Shown piece by piece: positions 46,233-59,687 of a stretch of DNA of 64,000 nucleotides. The DNA is taken from assembly GCF_041734735.1 (NCBI RefSeq), contig NC_134897.1, forward strand, positions 5,055,204-5,119,203. The letters run 5' to 3'. The notes under the pieces were generated by a model that did not search any database, had not been told where the DNA came from, and saw nothing but the letters and a program-made list of their open reading frames with translations. The position numbers were made by a program, and so were the translations under genes. Origin of the DNA: Babylonia areolata. Its lineage: Eukaryota; Mollusca; Gastropoda; Neogastropoda; Buccinidae. How positions within the stretch are numbered: the stretch's first letter is position 1; each line of letters opens with the position of its first letter.

Positions 46233-48229
46233 AGAAGAAAAACCAATCATCTGTGCTATTTTTTTTCTGCATGCAACAGCTCCATAAGAAAGCACTGATG
46301 AAAAGCTCAATACATTTGTTAAAATCTGTATCAGAGTATCCATGACTGTATCCATACACAGTTAAAACTCATTAGAATTTAAGTTGTCTTTGAAAGTCTG
46401 AACTGTGTATTTGCGTTTTTCCTGTGACCATGGCTCACGTTCCGCGCCACAAATGGTACGTTTTGGGCAACTCATGGGTGAGAGGGGGAGAGAGAGAACA
46501 GTACTGCAGACTGCATGCCATGCACGAGAGGGAATAATTATGTTTTCTGATTCCGGAGTTTAAAAAAAGGGGGTGGGGGGACGAGGGGGGGGGGTGTGAG
46601 TCTGATAACCCAAACCAGGACTTTCCTGTATGAGTATTGTTGAAGGTGCAGGTCCGATTCACCTATTCCATTTCGCCTACTCTTTGATCGTGCGGCCACC
46701 CTCTATCGCATATTGACTCTATCCTGTTTCGCCTGCCACCAGTACCTTTCCTCCTTCTCAGCTTCCATGAACAACTGCAATTGTCTCCGGGACTTGCGAC
46801 ATGGCGAAATATTTTGAGTGCTGTCACTGAGGTGACTCTTGAGCGAATATAGTACAATTCAGTTTAAGATAAAATTTTGTCGGAGCCAAAAACAAGAGAG
46901 GCGGACGCATTTTGCTGTATAAAATTTACCGATACAGAGACCATACCGTCAATACAAGAGACTGGGTCAGTAATGAAGAAAGTGATTTTTTTTTTTAACA
47001 TTTAGGCACACGCGCGCGCATGCAAAGATACAGAACAACTGAGTACAAGGGCCATGTTGCTGGCGATGATAGGGATGATGTAGATGGAGATGATTAAGGA
47101 ATGATGATGATGGTGGTGGTAGTTTGAGTACAACAACGATTTTGATAATGGTGTCACCACACTTTTCTTGGCTTTACTTGACAAAAATCTCAATGTACTT
47201 CAAAGAACACCATTCCTTCATCCAGCACCGTAATGTGGAGCTGCATCCCCCAAAGCTATCATTATAATTTTTATGTACATCTTTTTATTTCCTTCTTTAC
47301 CGTTGTCTTTTTAGCTTTAAAAACAATGTTACATCACACGAGTCATTTTTCTTCCTTTAGAAAAAGTAAATGAAAAGATAAAAATAAAATAAAGAGTACA
47401 AGGGCGAAGTGGGAATTACCCAATCGGGATTACCAATTTAGTGATAGGCGAATCGGGACAACGCCATTGATGGGTAAGGTGGTGCAAAACCACTGAAATA
47501 TTCGAGTAACTTTCGATTCTTTGTAAGGACTCTTTCTTCTATTTTTAGCCACAACGCCATAGAAAGAGGGAGGGAGGAGGAGGAGAGAGACGTAGATAGA
47601 GTGATAGAGGGAGAGAGAGGCATGGGGTAAGCTGAACGATAGTTTGCATGAACTCATATATATCTGATGTCTATACACCAGCACCTTCACAACCTCTTCC
47701 CACATCCGCCTTCCCCTTCTCTTCACACTCATGTGCCCTCCCTTCCCCATTCCCTCCTCGCTCCTATCCTTTTGGGTAACCTTTATGCGTAAGGTCGACC
47801 TCTCTTACTTTTGTGCCTGTGTAATATCATATACACCACAGCCTGCAGCCTGCTGTAGAGTCTGCCGTACTGCTTCTGAAATGGGTGCTAGCGGGTGGAG
47901 GGGAGGGGAAGGACAGGAGTGAAGTGTGTTGATGGGGTTATGAAAGAAACGCTTGCATGCGTTGCAGAAGCGGCATGACTGTGCCGTAAGTCAGTGAACG
48001 TCGGCTGGTGATGATTTATTGTTTACATGAACTGGTTTTCTTCCTCTCTCCCTCTGTCTGTCTGTCTGTCTCTCTCTCTCCATGTCCCAAAGAATAGATG
48101 CATACCACAGAAAAGGCTGTACATATATATCAAGTATTTTGAAAAGTACTGTATATGACCCAGCTGTGTCCCCCTTTTCTGATTAATCCTTATTGTAAAT
48201 GTATATCCAAAATACCAGTATTCATTTAC

Positions 48230-50190
48230 TACCTCTATTTACTCGTATTCAAAGAACCACTTCTTAATCCTTCCTAAAAACTCTGCCTTACCAAAACATT
48301 TTTGTTTTGTTTTGTTTTCTGAAAATAATTTACCTTCAACTACGTAACTCATAGTTTCATTTAAGAATGCGTGATTGATTCTGAAGTCCTTTGGGAGTTG
48401 TTGATAGGAAAGCAATGTCATTAGCAAAAGGCAATTATGAATAGTTCATTGATACCTGGTAACAGCTGAAGCCCATGCCTATCTGGCACAGTCATATTTT
48501 CAGCATTTTGATGAATGAATATACAAAATAAAGTCAGACTCATCCCTGCCGTAATCCACGCGGATACTAAAAAATCAGAATATTCACACTTAACCCTGAA
48601 ACATGCTATTAATAAATCATAGATCACTCCCAGAGACAGAAAAAATTTCCAGATACGCCCCACTTTCACAAATATTGAAACTAATTATGTTTATCAGAAT
48701 CGAATGTTTTTTCTGAAATCAATGAAAGCAACATGTATGCTTTCTTACTTCGACACAAGCATTTTTTTAAACACAGGCAAACGAATTGAAACTCCATGGA
48801 AAATATACTCTTATAAGTACTGGTGCCACTTTTCCATATTGTTATAAAACTGATGTTACTTATTTGTTTTTTCTGCATCCCATTTTTGTTCGGTTCTTTT
48901 TTTTTTACTGGTTGTCGACCAGTTTGATAGAGTTAATTGTGGTGAAGTTATTTTTCTCTACAGTAATTGTGTTGTTGTTCTTTGTTGTTGTTGTTGTTGT
49001 TGTTGTAAAGCCCTATATTGTTCCATGCTTGAACATCTTATTTCCTGTCTTCCTCGTCACTTGAAAATCTGAATATTCATTGGTTCTCGTGTGTCTTGGT
49101 CAACTTATGTTCTTTATCAATACATTCTGAATTTTGTCTCTTTTGCTGGTTATAACATTTCTTTCCATACAACTGACTTCAGAACTCAGTCATACATTCA
49201 ACAAAAACATCAAGGGCAATATCACTGTCTAAATCCAGACTTTGTGCAGCATGTTTTATTTTGTTTTGTGAATGTATATTCTTGAAATTTGCCACATAGA
49301 TTTCTGCCTTTTCTTTATACCACACGCCGCTCTTTATAAATGAGTTTTTAATTATGCCATTCTCTGTATTGACAGTCTTAAGTTAGTCTTAAATTAAGGG
49401 GGACATAATATCGTGAAAGGATAAGCCAGCAGGCAAGTGATTCCGACTCCATGATCTTCCATATTAAGAGAAACATCACGCGCATCAAAACATAGTCAGC
49501 AGTGTTTGACCTTGTGCTTGATATGAAAGTGTCTTCTATCAAAATCATATTTACACAATCCATTTATAATCATGTCTAGAGTATACATTTCGACAACAGG
49601 GTATAACATATTTCGAGAGGCAGTTCATCTTATCGTAAGCCATTCTCGAACAATGTTTAGCATTGTCGTCATCCTCACGAACTTGAGGATGATAATTTTC
49701 CGAAGTTGTTCCTGCATTGAAATTCCCACATATAACAACATAAAGATCGTGTTTATCATGTAAGTCAAGGAGACAATGTTCAAACTGTTCAAAACCAATA
49801 GCATTTACATTAGCTTTCCACAATGGTGAATCATGAAGAGCTAACCCGAATCCATTTATTTAAATCAGTACCAAATAAAGTTCTGTCTTTCTTGAATAAT
49901 GATATTGGTATCAATGTTACACATTCACCTGAGTAATGTATTTTGCAAGCGTTTTCTTGATTAGTACAATTACACCACCTGCTTTGTTGTAACTTTCTTA
50001 ACTGTTTGCTTTTGAAGTAGCTTTTAAAAATGACGACTTAATAGATTCAGCAGCAATACAGGTTTCTATGAACAACGTCATGTTTATGTATGTACTTAAT
50101 GAATTTATTGCTAATTCCAACATGACCGTTAACATTTAAATTCAGAAACTTCTTGATTATTTACTCTATTTCCTGAACGTGCAGGTCCTT
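48230..50190 (-). mobile_element. LINE fragment: endonuclease to RT, decayed
   Basis: On the minus strand, the endonuclease starts near 50190-49860 (GGV-like region, then LFKKDRTLFGTDLNKWI). It continues with NVNAIGFEQFEHCLLDLHDK and DLYVVICGNFNAGT (49823-49680), then NTADYVLM near 49470. RT remnants lie at 48670-48400 (VSAWITAGMSLTLFCIFI, LQLLPGINELF, a degraded ADD region). It overlaps in content with the 44180-45480 fragment, so the two are separate copies, possibly of one family. Confidence 0.65.
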
Positions 50191-50804
50191 TTTGACAGTG
50201 ACTCGTTACATTATTTCTGCGCACAGTATTACGCTTTCCCTTTGCAACATCTTGAGACTAAACTGTGGCCTGACAATGTCCTATAGCTCAACTGCTGCAT
50301 CAGCGTGTGCAGTGTGGTGTCCTGTCTCACTGGATGTCCTTTACCCGTTCAGCAGACTGAACTCACCTAAACTAGTGCATAATGCTGCTCTTATTGTTTA
50401 AATGGGACTGTGAGATTGTCTGTCTGTCAGTCAGTCCGCGTGCCGGGGATCAGTGTTGCCTGGCTTTCCGTGCTGAGGTTGGAGACATCATTGCGCATCT
50501 GAATTTACACTGTTGTGAGTCTTGTCTGTCAGTCGGTTCTGCATTGTCTGTGTAAATCTGTCTCGTTTTGTATGTCTGATAGCCGTTGTCCATCATCATT
50601 CATCAACTGTCTGTCTTCTGTTTGCATGTCCTTTTCGTGTACATGTTCTGTTTCACTCAGTGTCACTGTTGAGGGCGTGTACAGAATGAGGTGTGTACAG
50701 GTGTTCAATCACCGATAACCTGTCCATTGAGACTTTCCATGTCAATGTCCGCATCATTTCGGACTTTTCTGTGACTTTGCATTCTGTTCAGCCTATCGGG
50801 AAGA

Positions 50805-51075
50805 CCTCTCTTCTTCCATATCCACGGTGCGAGCTGGGTACCCTAGTCCTCTCTTCTTCCATATCCACGGTGCGAGCTGGGTACCCTAGTCCTCTCTTCT
50901 TCCATATCCACGGTGCGAGCTGGGTACCCTAGTCCTCTCTTCTTCCATATCCACGGTGCGAGCTGGGTACCCTAGTCCTCTCTTCTTCCATATCCACGGT
51001 GCGAGCTGGGTACCCTAGTCCTCTCTTCTTCCATATCCACGGTGCGAGCTGGGTACCCTAGTCCTCTCTTCTGTC
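50805..51075. repeat. 43-bp minisatellite, six units plus a partial
   Basis: Units start at 50805, 50848, 50891, 50934, 50977, 51020 and 51063. Each holds cctctcttcttccatatcca and gctgggtaccctagt, and they are almost identical, so the array is recent. 50191-50804 and 51076-51550 hold no gene recognised. Confidence 0.95.
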
Positions 51076-51544
51076 ACCAAGGGATTCAACAGTGTTCACT
51101 GTGTAAACACTTACCGTTTCCAGTTGACCTGCCTCGTCCTCATTGCCCAAAGAACATATAGAAAGTTCATTTCATAGTATGTATGTGTTTATATCTCTTG
51201 TGGCCAAAGGCCGTTGTACATTGAAGCACTTATGAGTTCTTCTGAGTTCACTCTGGTGTTGACATACTAAGTCAGTGGTACATAAAATTCTGTGAGCTAC
51301 AACAAGCATAGCACTGAAGGCTGCCATCCACCCACTGCCTCTCGCACCACCATCCCCGACCCTCAATTCTAGGTCAATTTATTTCCCCTTGCTTACCTTG
51401 GAGACATAGTTGTCTCCCTCACTCCCCACATGGCAGTAAGTGGTGTAATGAGGTTTGGTGACTTGCTGTCTGTGAAGTGTCTGCCCCATATCCGCCACCA
51501 CCCTGACTCAACACATGCTCTGACACAAAAAGCAAATAACACAC

Positions 51545-51550
<6 letters not shown>

Positions 51551-51602
<52 letters not shown>
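51551..51602. repeat. (GT)n microsatellite
   Basis: A GT run of about 50 bp. 51603-52607 holds no gene; a CA/GA patch lies at 52220-52275. Confidence 0.95.
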
Positions 51603-51608
<6 letters not shown>

Positions 51609-52219
51609 TTCCAGAACTGCCTAACATTCTTGACAACTCCTGTGTTGAGTGTAAACACTAATGTTACAAAGAAATTAATTATATTCAGTATTGTTACAGT
51701 GGAAAGAAACGAATAAAAAAAATCGTATCCAATGGTGTCACAAAAATGGAACGATGGAGGTGACTTCGGATGTACCCATTGGTGTTTCATGGCACAACTG
51801 AAAAGATGAGGACTGTAGTATTTCTATGACATATCAGTAAAAGTGCATTGCTAATGGTTCGCCAATGACTTAATTTGCTGTCGGAGTATGGTGAAGCGCT
51901 GTGACCAAATCCCAGGGGACTTGTGACCCAGTGATGACTGATGATCAGAGATCGAGGCGCCGTTTAAGCAAGGTGTTGCATACATTTGAAAGACACTACT
52001 CCGATTGTCCTCACTCCATCCAGGCGTGAACGGGTACCGGGTTTCTGTCTGGGAAGGTTAAAACGGCGGAGGATGATTGGGCCCCGCCTTACCATGCTAA
52101 GCCCTAGACACAGTGGATGCGAATGCCTCTACATCCGTAGAACTTTCACCATGGCCTTTTTTATTGAGCATATTTGATTGTTGCTTTAATGTGGAAAGTT
52201 GGTGGTGTTCCATCACTCG

Positions 52220-52253
<34 letters not shown>

Positions 52254-53403
52254 TGAGAGAGAGAGAGAGAGAGGGTAGGGGATGAAGTGAGCTGGTGATG
52301 AGTGTTACCATGACAGTGTGAACTTCGGCAATAATAAATCAGTACACACGCACAACACGCATTACTTGCACGAACAAACGCCCTATCACAAATACATGCC
52401 TGTGAATACCCATATGCGAGCTGTCGTGTGTGCATACGTGTGTGTATTGAAACCATTTAGCCCAATGATTGCTGAAACGCGCGCGCGCATACTACTCAGA
52501 GATAGGAGCATAGGGCAACAGAAAAGTTTTCCATCTCTCCCCCAAAAGCGCGCTTTTACTCGTCGGGGCGTGTGCGTGCACACGTATTAGTGATTGTGGT
52601 GGACATAGGCCAGGGAATTTAGATTAAAATTTGCGTTAGGTCGAAATGTCTGCAACAAAACCGTTCTTTTTACGATAAAATAGAACAAATCATACTGATC
52701 ACATTGATATAAAGTTGACCACTATAGGGGGCGGGAACATAAGTAGATTTTGATTGTTAATGTCCAGAATCGAATATTTTTTATTACTTCTGCCTGTGTG
52801 AGAGCGCCTTACAAAGAGTCACAAGGCAAGCACAGGCGACGGCTACGCAAGCGCGGTATAAGGGGTCGCCAGAGGAAAGCGTTCAGCGCGGTACAGTACA
52901 TGTGACTGACTGCTGCCGCGCTGATGCTGATCTGTGAGAAGGTCACTGCGACAGACAACTGATTCTGAACAGTAAGCTAGGAACAGAGCTCTTTGGGGTT
53001 AAAAGGAAACAGACATTTACAATTTCATGTATTTTATACTGAAGTGGTAGAAGACGCAAGTCCGCTTTTATGAATGTTTTCCAATTTCCTACCATTCGTG
53101 ACATATCATAAAGAATGAAATCAGCATTATACCGACTGCAAAGGTGAATTTACAAAGGCAGCACAGGATCATTTAGTTCGTAAATACAATTTTGTTGATA
53201 TTTTATGCAATGCACAACTTGGATATACTCCATGCTCCGCTTGGTGTGTGTCCATCGAGATTGATGATGACCATCGTTGTCATCCAGCTGGGGGGAGGGT
53301 GGTGGTGGGGGGGGGGGATGCTCATGAATCTTATCTGTGAATGCGCAGATGGCTGAATAGTCCAATATGCGCACGAAATGTTCGCTGACAGTTGGGGCAG
53401 ACA

Positions 53404-53585
53404 GTTTCAGTTTCAGTTTCAGTAGCTCAAGGAGGCGTCACTGCGTTCGGACAAATCCATATACGCTACACCACATCTGCCAAGCAGATGCCTGACCAGC
53501 AGCGTAACCCAACGCGCTTAGTCAGGCCTTGGAAAAAAAAAAAAATATATATATATATATACTGACAAAATATATATATATATAC
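53404..53585 (-). mobile_element. Short LINE/SINE tail inserted in LINE copy 2
   Basis: This 182-bp insertion carries the same 3' hairpin (catctgc/gcagatg) and ACTGAA hexamer tail as the RT-RNase H LINE. It begins with an A/TA-rich segment. It is flanked by tggggcagaca (53393-53403) and tggggtagaca (53586-53596), an 11-bp target duplication with one mismatch. It is either a very short 5'-truncated LINE copy or a SINE using that LINE's tail. Confidence 0.85.
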
Positions 53586-53595
53586 TGGGGTAGAC

Positions 53596-54777
53596 AAAGA
53601 CAGGCATATCATTGTCAGGGAGCTTGTTTGCCCGTGACTTTCTGGCCTGCCTCTTCTGAACAGCTGCAGCAGTCCTGTTGGCCTCGCACAACTTGGCGCC
53701 TTTGTGTACAGCAGCGCGCCATTTGTCACGGTCCACTGCAGATTTCTCCCAGGAGTCCGGGTTGATATAAAACGCTTTTAGAGAGATTTTCAGAGTATCT
53801 CTGAAGCGCTTCTTCTGACCTCCGTGTGATCTTTTCCCTTGTTGCAGCTCGCCATAGAAGAGCCTTTTGGGCAGCCGATGGTCTGGCATGCACGCCACGT
53901 GTCCAGCCCAGCGAAGCTGGGACTGCATCAGGATGGTGAAGATGCTGGGAAGGGTGGCTTTTGCAAGCACCTCCGTGTCTGGGGTCCTGTCTTGCCACTT
54001 GATGTTCAGTAGCTTCCTGAGGCATGTTGTGTGGAAGTGGTTCAGCTTCTTGGTGTGTCGTTGGTACACTGTCCAAGTTTCGTAGGCGTACAGTAGTGTG
54101 GGGAGAACTACTGCTCTGTAGACCTTTAGCTTGGTCTCAAGACCAATGCCTCTTCTGTTCCAGACATTTGCATAGAGTCTACCAAAAGTTGCGCTTGCTC
54201 TTGCAATCCTGACGTTCACTTCATCGTCGATGGTCGCATTTCGTGACAGTGTGCTGCCAAGGTATGTGAACCGCTCCACCACACTGAATCTCTGACCGTT
54301 GACTGTGATGTTGGGCTCAACGTGGGGTTTCCCTGGGGCTGGCTGATGGAGAACTTCAGTTTTCCTCGTGCTGATGGTAAGGCCGAAGTTCCTGCTCGCA
54401 GTGGCAAACCTGTCGACGCTGAGTTGCATGTCAGCTTCAGATCCAGCGTTGAGGGCACAATCATCAGCAAACAAAAAGTCTCTGATGATGTCTGTCATGA
54501 CCTTGGTTTTCGCTTGAAGCCTTCTGAGGTTAAACAGCTTGCCATCTGTTCGGTACTTTAGGCCGATTCCAACATCACCATCTCTGAAGGCATCAGTAAG
54601 CATTGCAGAGAACATGAGGCTGAACAGTGTTGGAGCCAGGACGCAGCCTTGCTTGACACCATTTGTGACAGGAAAAGGAGCAGATGTTTCGCCATCGTCC
54701 TGGACTCGAGCCTGCATGCCTTCATGGAATTGGCTGACCAAGGAAATAAATTTCCGAGGGTATCCGTACTTGGCCAT
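53596..54777 (-). pseudogene. LINE copy 2: reverse transcriptase, C-terminal two thirds
   Basis: The open frame covers FHEGMQARVQDD, TNGVKQGCVLAPTLFSLMFS, DFLFADDCALNAGS, GLTISTRKTEVLHQ and the thumb (LLYAYETWTVYQRH, LLNIKWQDRTPD). It is more complete here than copy 1 in matching the family pattern. The frame then runs into the inserted TA-rich segment, so the zinc finger at 53331-53392 is separated from it by the 182-bp insertion. Confidence 0.85.
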
Positions 54778-57700
54778 GATCTTCCACAGTCCCTCTACTC
54801 ACGGTGTCGAAGGCCTTTGTGAGTTCGACATAGGTGGAGAACAGATCAGCATTTTGCTCCTGACATTTCTCTTCCAGCTGCCTTGCAGCAAACACCATGT
54901 CGGTGGTTCCACGCTCTTTCCGGAATCCACATTAGCTCTCAGGCAAATGACCTTGGTCAAGGCGTGCTATGAGGCGGTTTAGTAGGATCCTGGCAAGTAT
55001 CTTGCCTGTGATGGAGAGCAAGAAAATGCCCCACTGGTTATCACAGGCTTGCTGGTTCCCCTTCCGCTTGTACAAGTGAATGGTAGATGCATCTTTGAAA
55101 TCCTGGGGGATCGTCTCTTCTTTCCACGTGAGTGAGTACAGCTGATGGAGCTTCTCAGTCAGCACAGTGCCTCCATCCTTGTAGACCTCTGCTGGTATGG
55201 AGTCTGAGCCAGGTGCTTTGTCACTGGATAGCAGACGGATTGCTTTCTGGGTCTCAAGAAGCGTTGGCGGATCGTCCAGTGCTTCGTTGATGGGGACTTG
55301 TGGGAGACAGTCTATGGCTTTATCATTTATGGAGGAAGGGCGATTTTAGACACTGTTGAAGTGCTCAGCCCAGCGTTCGAGAATTTTCTCCTCGGTGATC
55401 AAGGTATTCCCATCTGCACTGAGGATGGGGGATGATCCTGAGGATGTGGGGCTGTAGACTTCTTTTAAGGCATCATAGAACCTCTTCATATTGTGCCTGT
55501 CAGCATATCCCTGGATCTCATCTGCTTTGTCACTCAGCCACTTATCCTGCATCTGACGTAACTTTTGCTGAACAGTCCTGCGGATGGCATTGTACACATC
55601 CTTTTTTGATGTGGACTTTGTGTTGCTCAGGTAGGCTTGATGCAGACGGCGTTTCTCATCCAGAAGCTGCTTGATTTCATCAGTTTTCATCAAACCAGTC
55701 TTTGTGCTTTCTGGTCATGGGTCCCAGGGTCTCTGAAGCTGTACTATAGATCATCTCGGGCAGGGTCCTCCAGTCAGACTCCACATTCTGGTTGTCCAGA
55801 GAGGCGGATTCCAGACGATCTTCCAGCAGCTCCACAAAGGTCTGTTTCATGGTGATGTTTTTTTCAGCTTAGCGATGTTGAGCCGTTTTGGAGCCTTCTG
55901 GCCTTGGGGGCGTCTCTTGGGTTGGATTCGAATATACAGCTTCGAGTCTACAAGGCGATGGTCTGTCCAAGACTCGGCGCCGCACATGGTCTTTGTCACA
56001 CGTACATCTTGCCTACCCCTTTTCCTGACGATGACGTAATCAATGAGATGCCAATGCTTTGTGCGAGGGTGCAGCCATGACGTCCTGTTACGGGTAGGGA
56101 GGCAGAAAACTGTTGGTTATCAGCAGTTCGTGCTCTGCACAGGTCTGAAGCAAAAGCAATCCATTTGGGTTGCAGTGGCCCACGCCATGCTTTCCAATCA
56201 CTCCATCCCAGGAGATGTAGTCAGAGCCAACTCTAGCAGTGAAGTCCCCAAGAATGATGAGCTTGTCTGCTTTCGGGATAGCAGCAATGACAGAGTGAAG
56301 GTCCTCGTAGAACTTCGCCTTCACTTCATCCGGGTTGGTCATGGTTGGGGCGTAGGCACTGACAGTGGTGAGGTGCTTCTGGCCAGATGCCGGTGGGAGT
56401 TTCGTGGTCATAAGCCTATCGTTGACTCCCTTTGGGATTCCAGCTAGCTTGCTGCCAAGTGCTGTTTTTACTGCAAAACCAACGCCAGCCTCGCTCTTCG
56501 CTTCCTCGTCCACTCCAGAAGAAGGTGTAACCAGATCCCCGTTCATTGAGCTCGCCTTCGCCTGCAAGCCGAGTCTCACTCAAGGCTACGATGTTGATGT
56601 TCGGATGCAACTAGTGCCGTTCTTCTTTGGGGTCTGTCCGCGTCATCTCTGTCCAGCAGAGTCCTTATGTTCCAAGCACCAATGGTGAGAGGAACGATCC
56701 TTGTTTTTTTCTTTTCTTTCTCTTTGTTTCGACCGCTGATGTAGGGTCCCCGCCAGTCGCGGTATGCTGGCCAGGGTGATATGGAGCAGGCAATTTTTAG
56801 GGCACCTTTTCTAGCCCCTTCCTCATGCCAGGGAGGTGAGCAGTGCATTCCTAAAGAGGGCTGCTCAGACGCTCAGACGGCTGCCGAACTCCATCGCTGC
56901 TCCTGTCGATGAAGAACGACCCTATGGCCTGAACCGCCTGCGTGCAGGTCTGCGGCTGCGACTGCCAGTGTACCCACACCTGTCGTTTCGTCGCTCGCCT
57001 GTCGCCACAGGACTTGGGGATATGAAAGGATGAAGGATGAAAGGCCATTAAGGATGACTGATGACTTGAGTTTGTTTAAAGTGAAGAGGAGTTGCGCAAC
57101 GTCGACCTCAATCTCTCGTCCGGGTTCACCAATTTTCAGTGGCAAGGCTAAGTCTCTCGTCCGGGTTCACCAATTTCCAGTGGCAAGGCTAAGTCGAGAC
57201 GACTGGAGGATGAGCACAGATGCAGTGGATGACCAAGATATCCTTTCGGTGTCTCATCTTGCTCTCTGCACTCCACAGTGCGTTGCTGTAACCGCCTTCC
57301 TCTCCGCAGATTCTGCCGGATCCAGACTTCGCATGCATGGATAGACACTCCCCGGGGGCCAACTGCGTGTGGCATGCACACAGCACAGTGGAGCTAGATG
57401 GCCGTCGGTGGCTCTCCTGAGCCAACGCCCTTTCATGGATCTCGTTTTTAGTTCCATAAGGGTGTCTAGCCACCCGCCTCACCAGTCCCGGAAGGGAGCA
57501 GTGGGAGTGCCAGTTTAGTCGCCGGCAACCCGACCCTGAACAGGTTGTACTGGATTACAGGTTACCAGTAGCAGATCTAATGACCTGACCTGACCTGACC
57601 TGACCTATTGCAAAACAATAAGCGCGTAGGGACTGACATGTTTCGGATACAACAATTTTTTTCGTTCCACACTTCGTCTGTCTTGTGAACTGATAAACTA

Positions 57701-59420
57701 CATCATTTCCTGATAAAACTTCACCAGACAGCAAAAGCCAAAATCAAGGTAATTTAAGGGGGTGATTTTTGATGCAACATGACTTCGACTGAAAACAGTC
57801 TTACTGAACTACATGCGTTGACTTGGTTCGAAATCTTACGCCAGTATCCGTATATTACCGCATCTCGCCATGTGTCAGAAACAGTGATTGTGTCTAAACT
57901 TAATCGGATGAGAGATAAATGTACTAACAAACCATAACAACGACGAAATTAACATACACAGTTGTTTTTTGTTTTTTGTTTTTTTTGTTTGTTTCTTTGT
58001 TGGTTGGTTGTTGTTTTTTTTAAATAAATATAGAAACCACGGGGTGCGAATGAACATATCGGAGGTTTCTGTGTAACATAAGTATGTACATCTCACACGC
58101 TGTCGGAAACAACACGTTCTCTGAATCTGTGTTCAATCACACACGATTGAAGGGTGTTTGTCAAACCGATTTACGCTTTCCCGCGATGAATCCACATGAT
58201 TTATGTTGAAACAGTTCTAAATTTGTTTACATGTATATTTTTATTGGGTCGTTTACATGCACTGAAGTAACACAGAAAAGCGGAACTGAAAATTAATATG
58301 CGACGTCAATTGCATTTAAATAGCTGAATAGACTTTTTTTTCAGAAAATGAGTGTATGTGCTGCAGAAGATAGCTGTGTTGACCACCTGTTGCAAGTAAA
58401 GAACGTGTAGTGTATTCATGAATTTGTTTGCCCTTGAATGACTAAAAATACGTCAAGAGGAACGGGTTGTTTACGTCTGTCACGCGGGGATTTTGCGTAA
58501 TATTTTAAACTTAATGTACCATTTTTACTGATGATCAGTGTTTTATTATCACAACGAATGAATATAGATCAGGTCTGTATGTACTGGATCTTAATCAGGT
58601 TTGTACTTATTTGTTTCTGACCACTTCATGTTCAGACACATTGCCATGTCACAAAATGGCGCCGAAATTTTGGATGTTTTTAATAATTTTCAACACATTT
58701 AAGACACAAGAACAAACCATATTCTCACAAAATTGTTGCAGACATTTCTCTAATGAATTGCAATCCTGATAACGTGAAACATTTGAATAATCATTGTAAA
58801 CACATGTTATACTGAATCAGACTGAGAGACCCCCATTTCCAACAAAGTTCTGGAGACTGACCCATTTTCATTTTCCAGGCAGTCTTTGCTCTTCATGACT
58901 ATCTGATGCACTTCATTTTGCCACCTTCATACTCCAGCCAGATACATTTTCTTTCCCATGCTAAACTGACGTGTCTACTGCGCCAGGGTTCGTGAGTCAC
59001 ATTTGCAAATACTGCTTCATTTCCAAAGAAAAATATATATTTCATACCGTTCTTTTTACATCAAGACATGGTGTTGGTTGATTTTGCCATCATCTGCCTT
59101 CCATGCTTTCCGATTTAATTGTCTGGACAGTGCTCCGACAATGTTCATTCAAACAAACCTAGTTAACAGGTATTGAGATATTCATATACTACACGTTAAT
59201 AAGCAGAGCATGAAGTATTTCCAAGTTGTGCATTGTGTAAAATGTCAACATAATTGTTCTTACGAACTAAATGATCCCGTGCTGCCTCCGTAAATTCACC
59301 TTTGCAGTCAGTATAACACCGATTTCATTCTTTATGAAATGTCAGGACTGGTAAGAAACTGTAAACATTCATAAAAACAAATTTGCGTTTTCTACCAATT
59401 TAGTATATAATAGATGAAAT

Positions 59421-59687
59421 TTAAAGTTTCCTTTTGACCCCAAAGAGTTCTGTATCTGTCATCTGCCGCAGTGACCTACTAACGGAGGTATAGGACAGCA
59501 TCAGCGCGGCAGCAGTGAGCCACAAGTACTGTACTGCGCTAAACGCTTTCCTCTGGCGACCCCTCATACCGCGCTTGCGTAACCCTGGCTTGCTCATGCC
59601 TTGCGGATCGTTGTAAGGCGCTCTCTCATGGCCAAATGTGTGAGAAATAATTATTAAAAACCAAAATCTAATCATGTTCCCGCCCAC
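59421..59687 (-). CDS. Small conserved frame in the foldback arm, copy 2
   Basis: This 88-codon frame has an inner Met at 59597 that starts MSKPGLRKRGMRGRQRKAFS and continues YLWLTAAALML and SLRQMTDT as in copy 1. The N-terminal extension (MGGNMIRFWFLIIISHTFG) is open here but closed by a TGA in copy 1. It is basic then hydrophobic, with no family recognised. Coding status is unproven. Confidence 0.3.
   Translation of the reverse strand: MGGNMIRFWFLIIISHTFGHERAPYNDPQGMSKPGLRKRGMRGRQRKAFSAVQYLWLTAAALMLSYTSVSRSLRQMTDTELFGVKRKL

Larger units (their letters stand above)
53246..57606 (-). mobile_element. APE-RT non-LTR retrotransposon, copy 2 (nearly full length, decayed, interrupted)
   Basis: Same family layout as 1-3825. 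The 5' leader starts with five TGACC repeats (57581-57606) and has a 41-bp tandem duplication (57112-57193). The endonuclease lies at about 56850-56090 (IVALSETRLAGEGEL, TVSAYAPTMTNPDEVKAKFY, LIILGDFTARVGSDY), the linker at 55693-55346, and RT at about 55165-54000. The finger CPNCQRTFRAHIGLFSHLRI ends with a TAA at 53331. An inserted tail at 53404-53585 lies just before the finger. Frames are broken in several places. The 3' leader ends at the foldback arm. Confidence 0.85.

Noticed and set aside
44180-50190. One LINE split by a large insertion at 45500-48230
   Set aside because: Both halves contain the same RT region (GCLLSP-like and ADD-like motifs), so they are two separate fragments.
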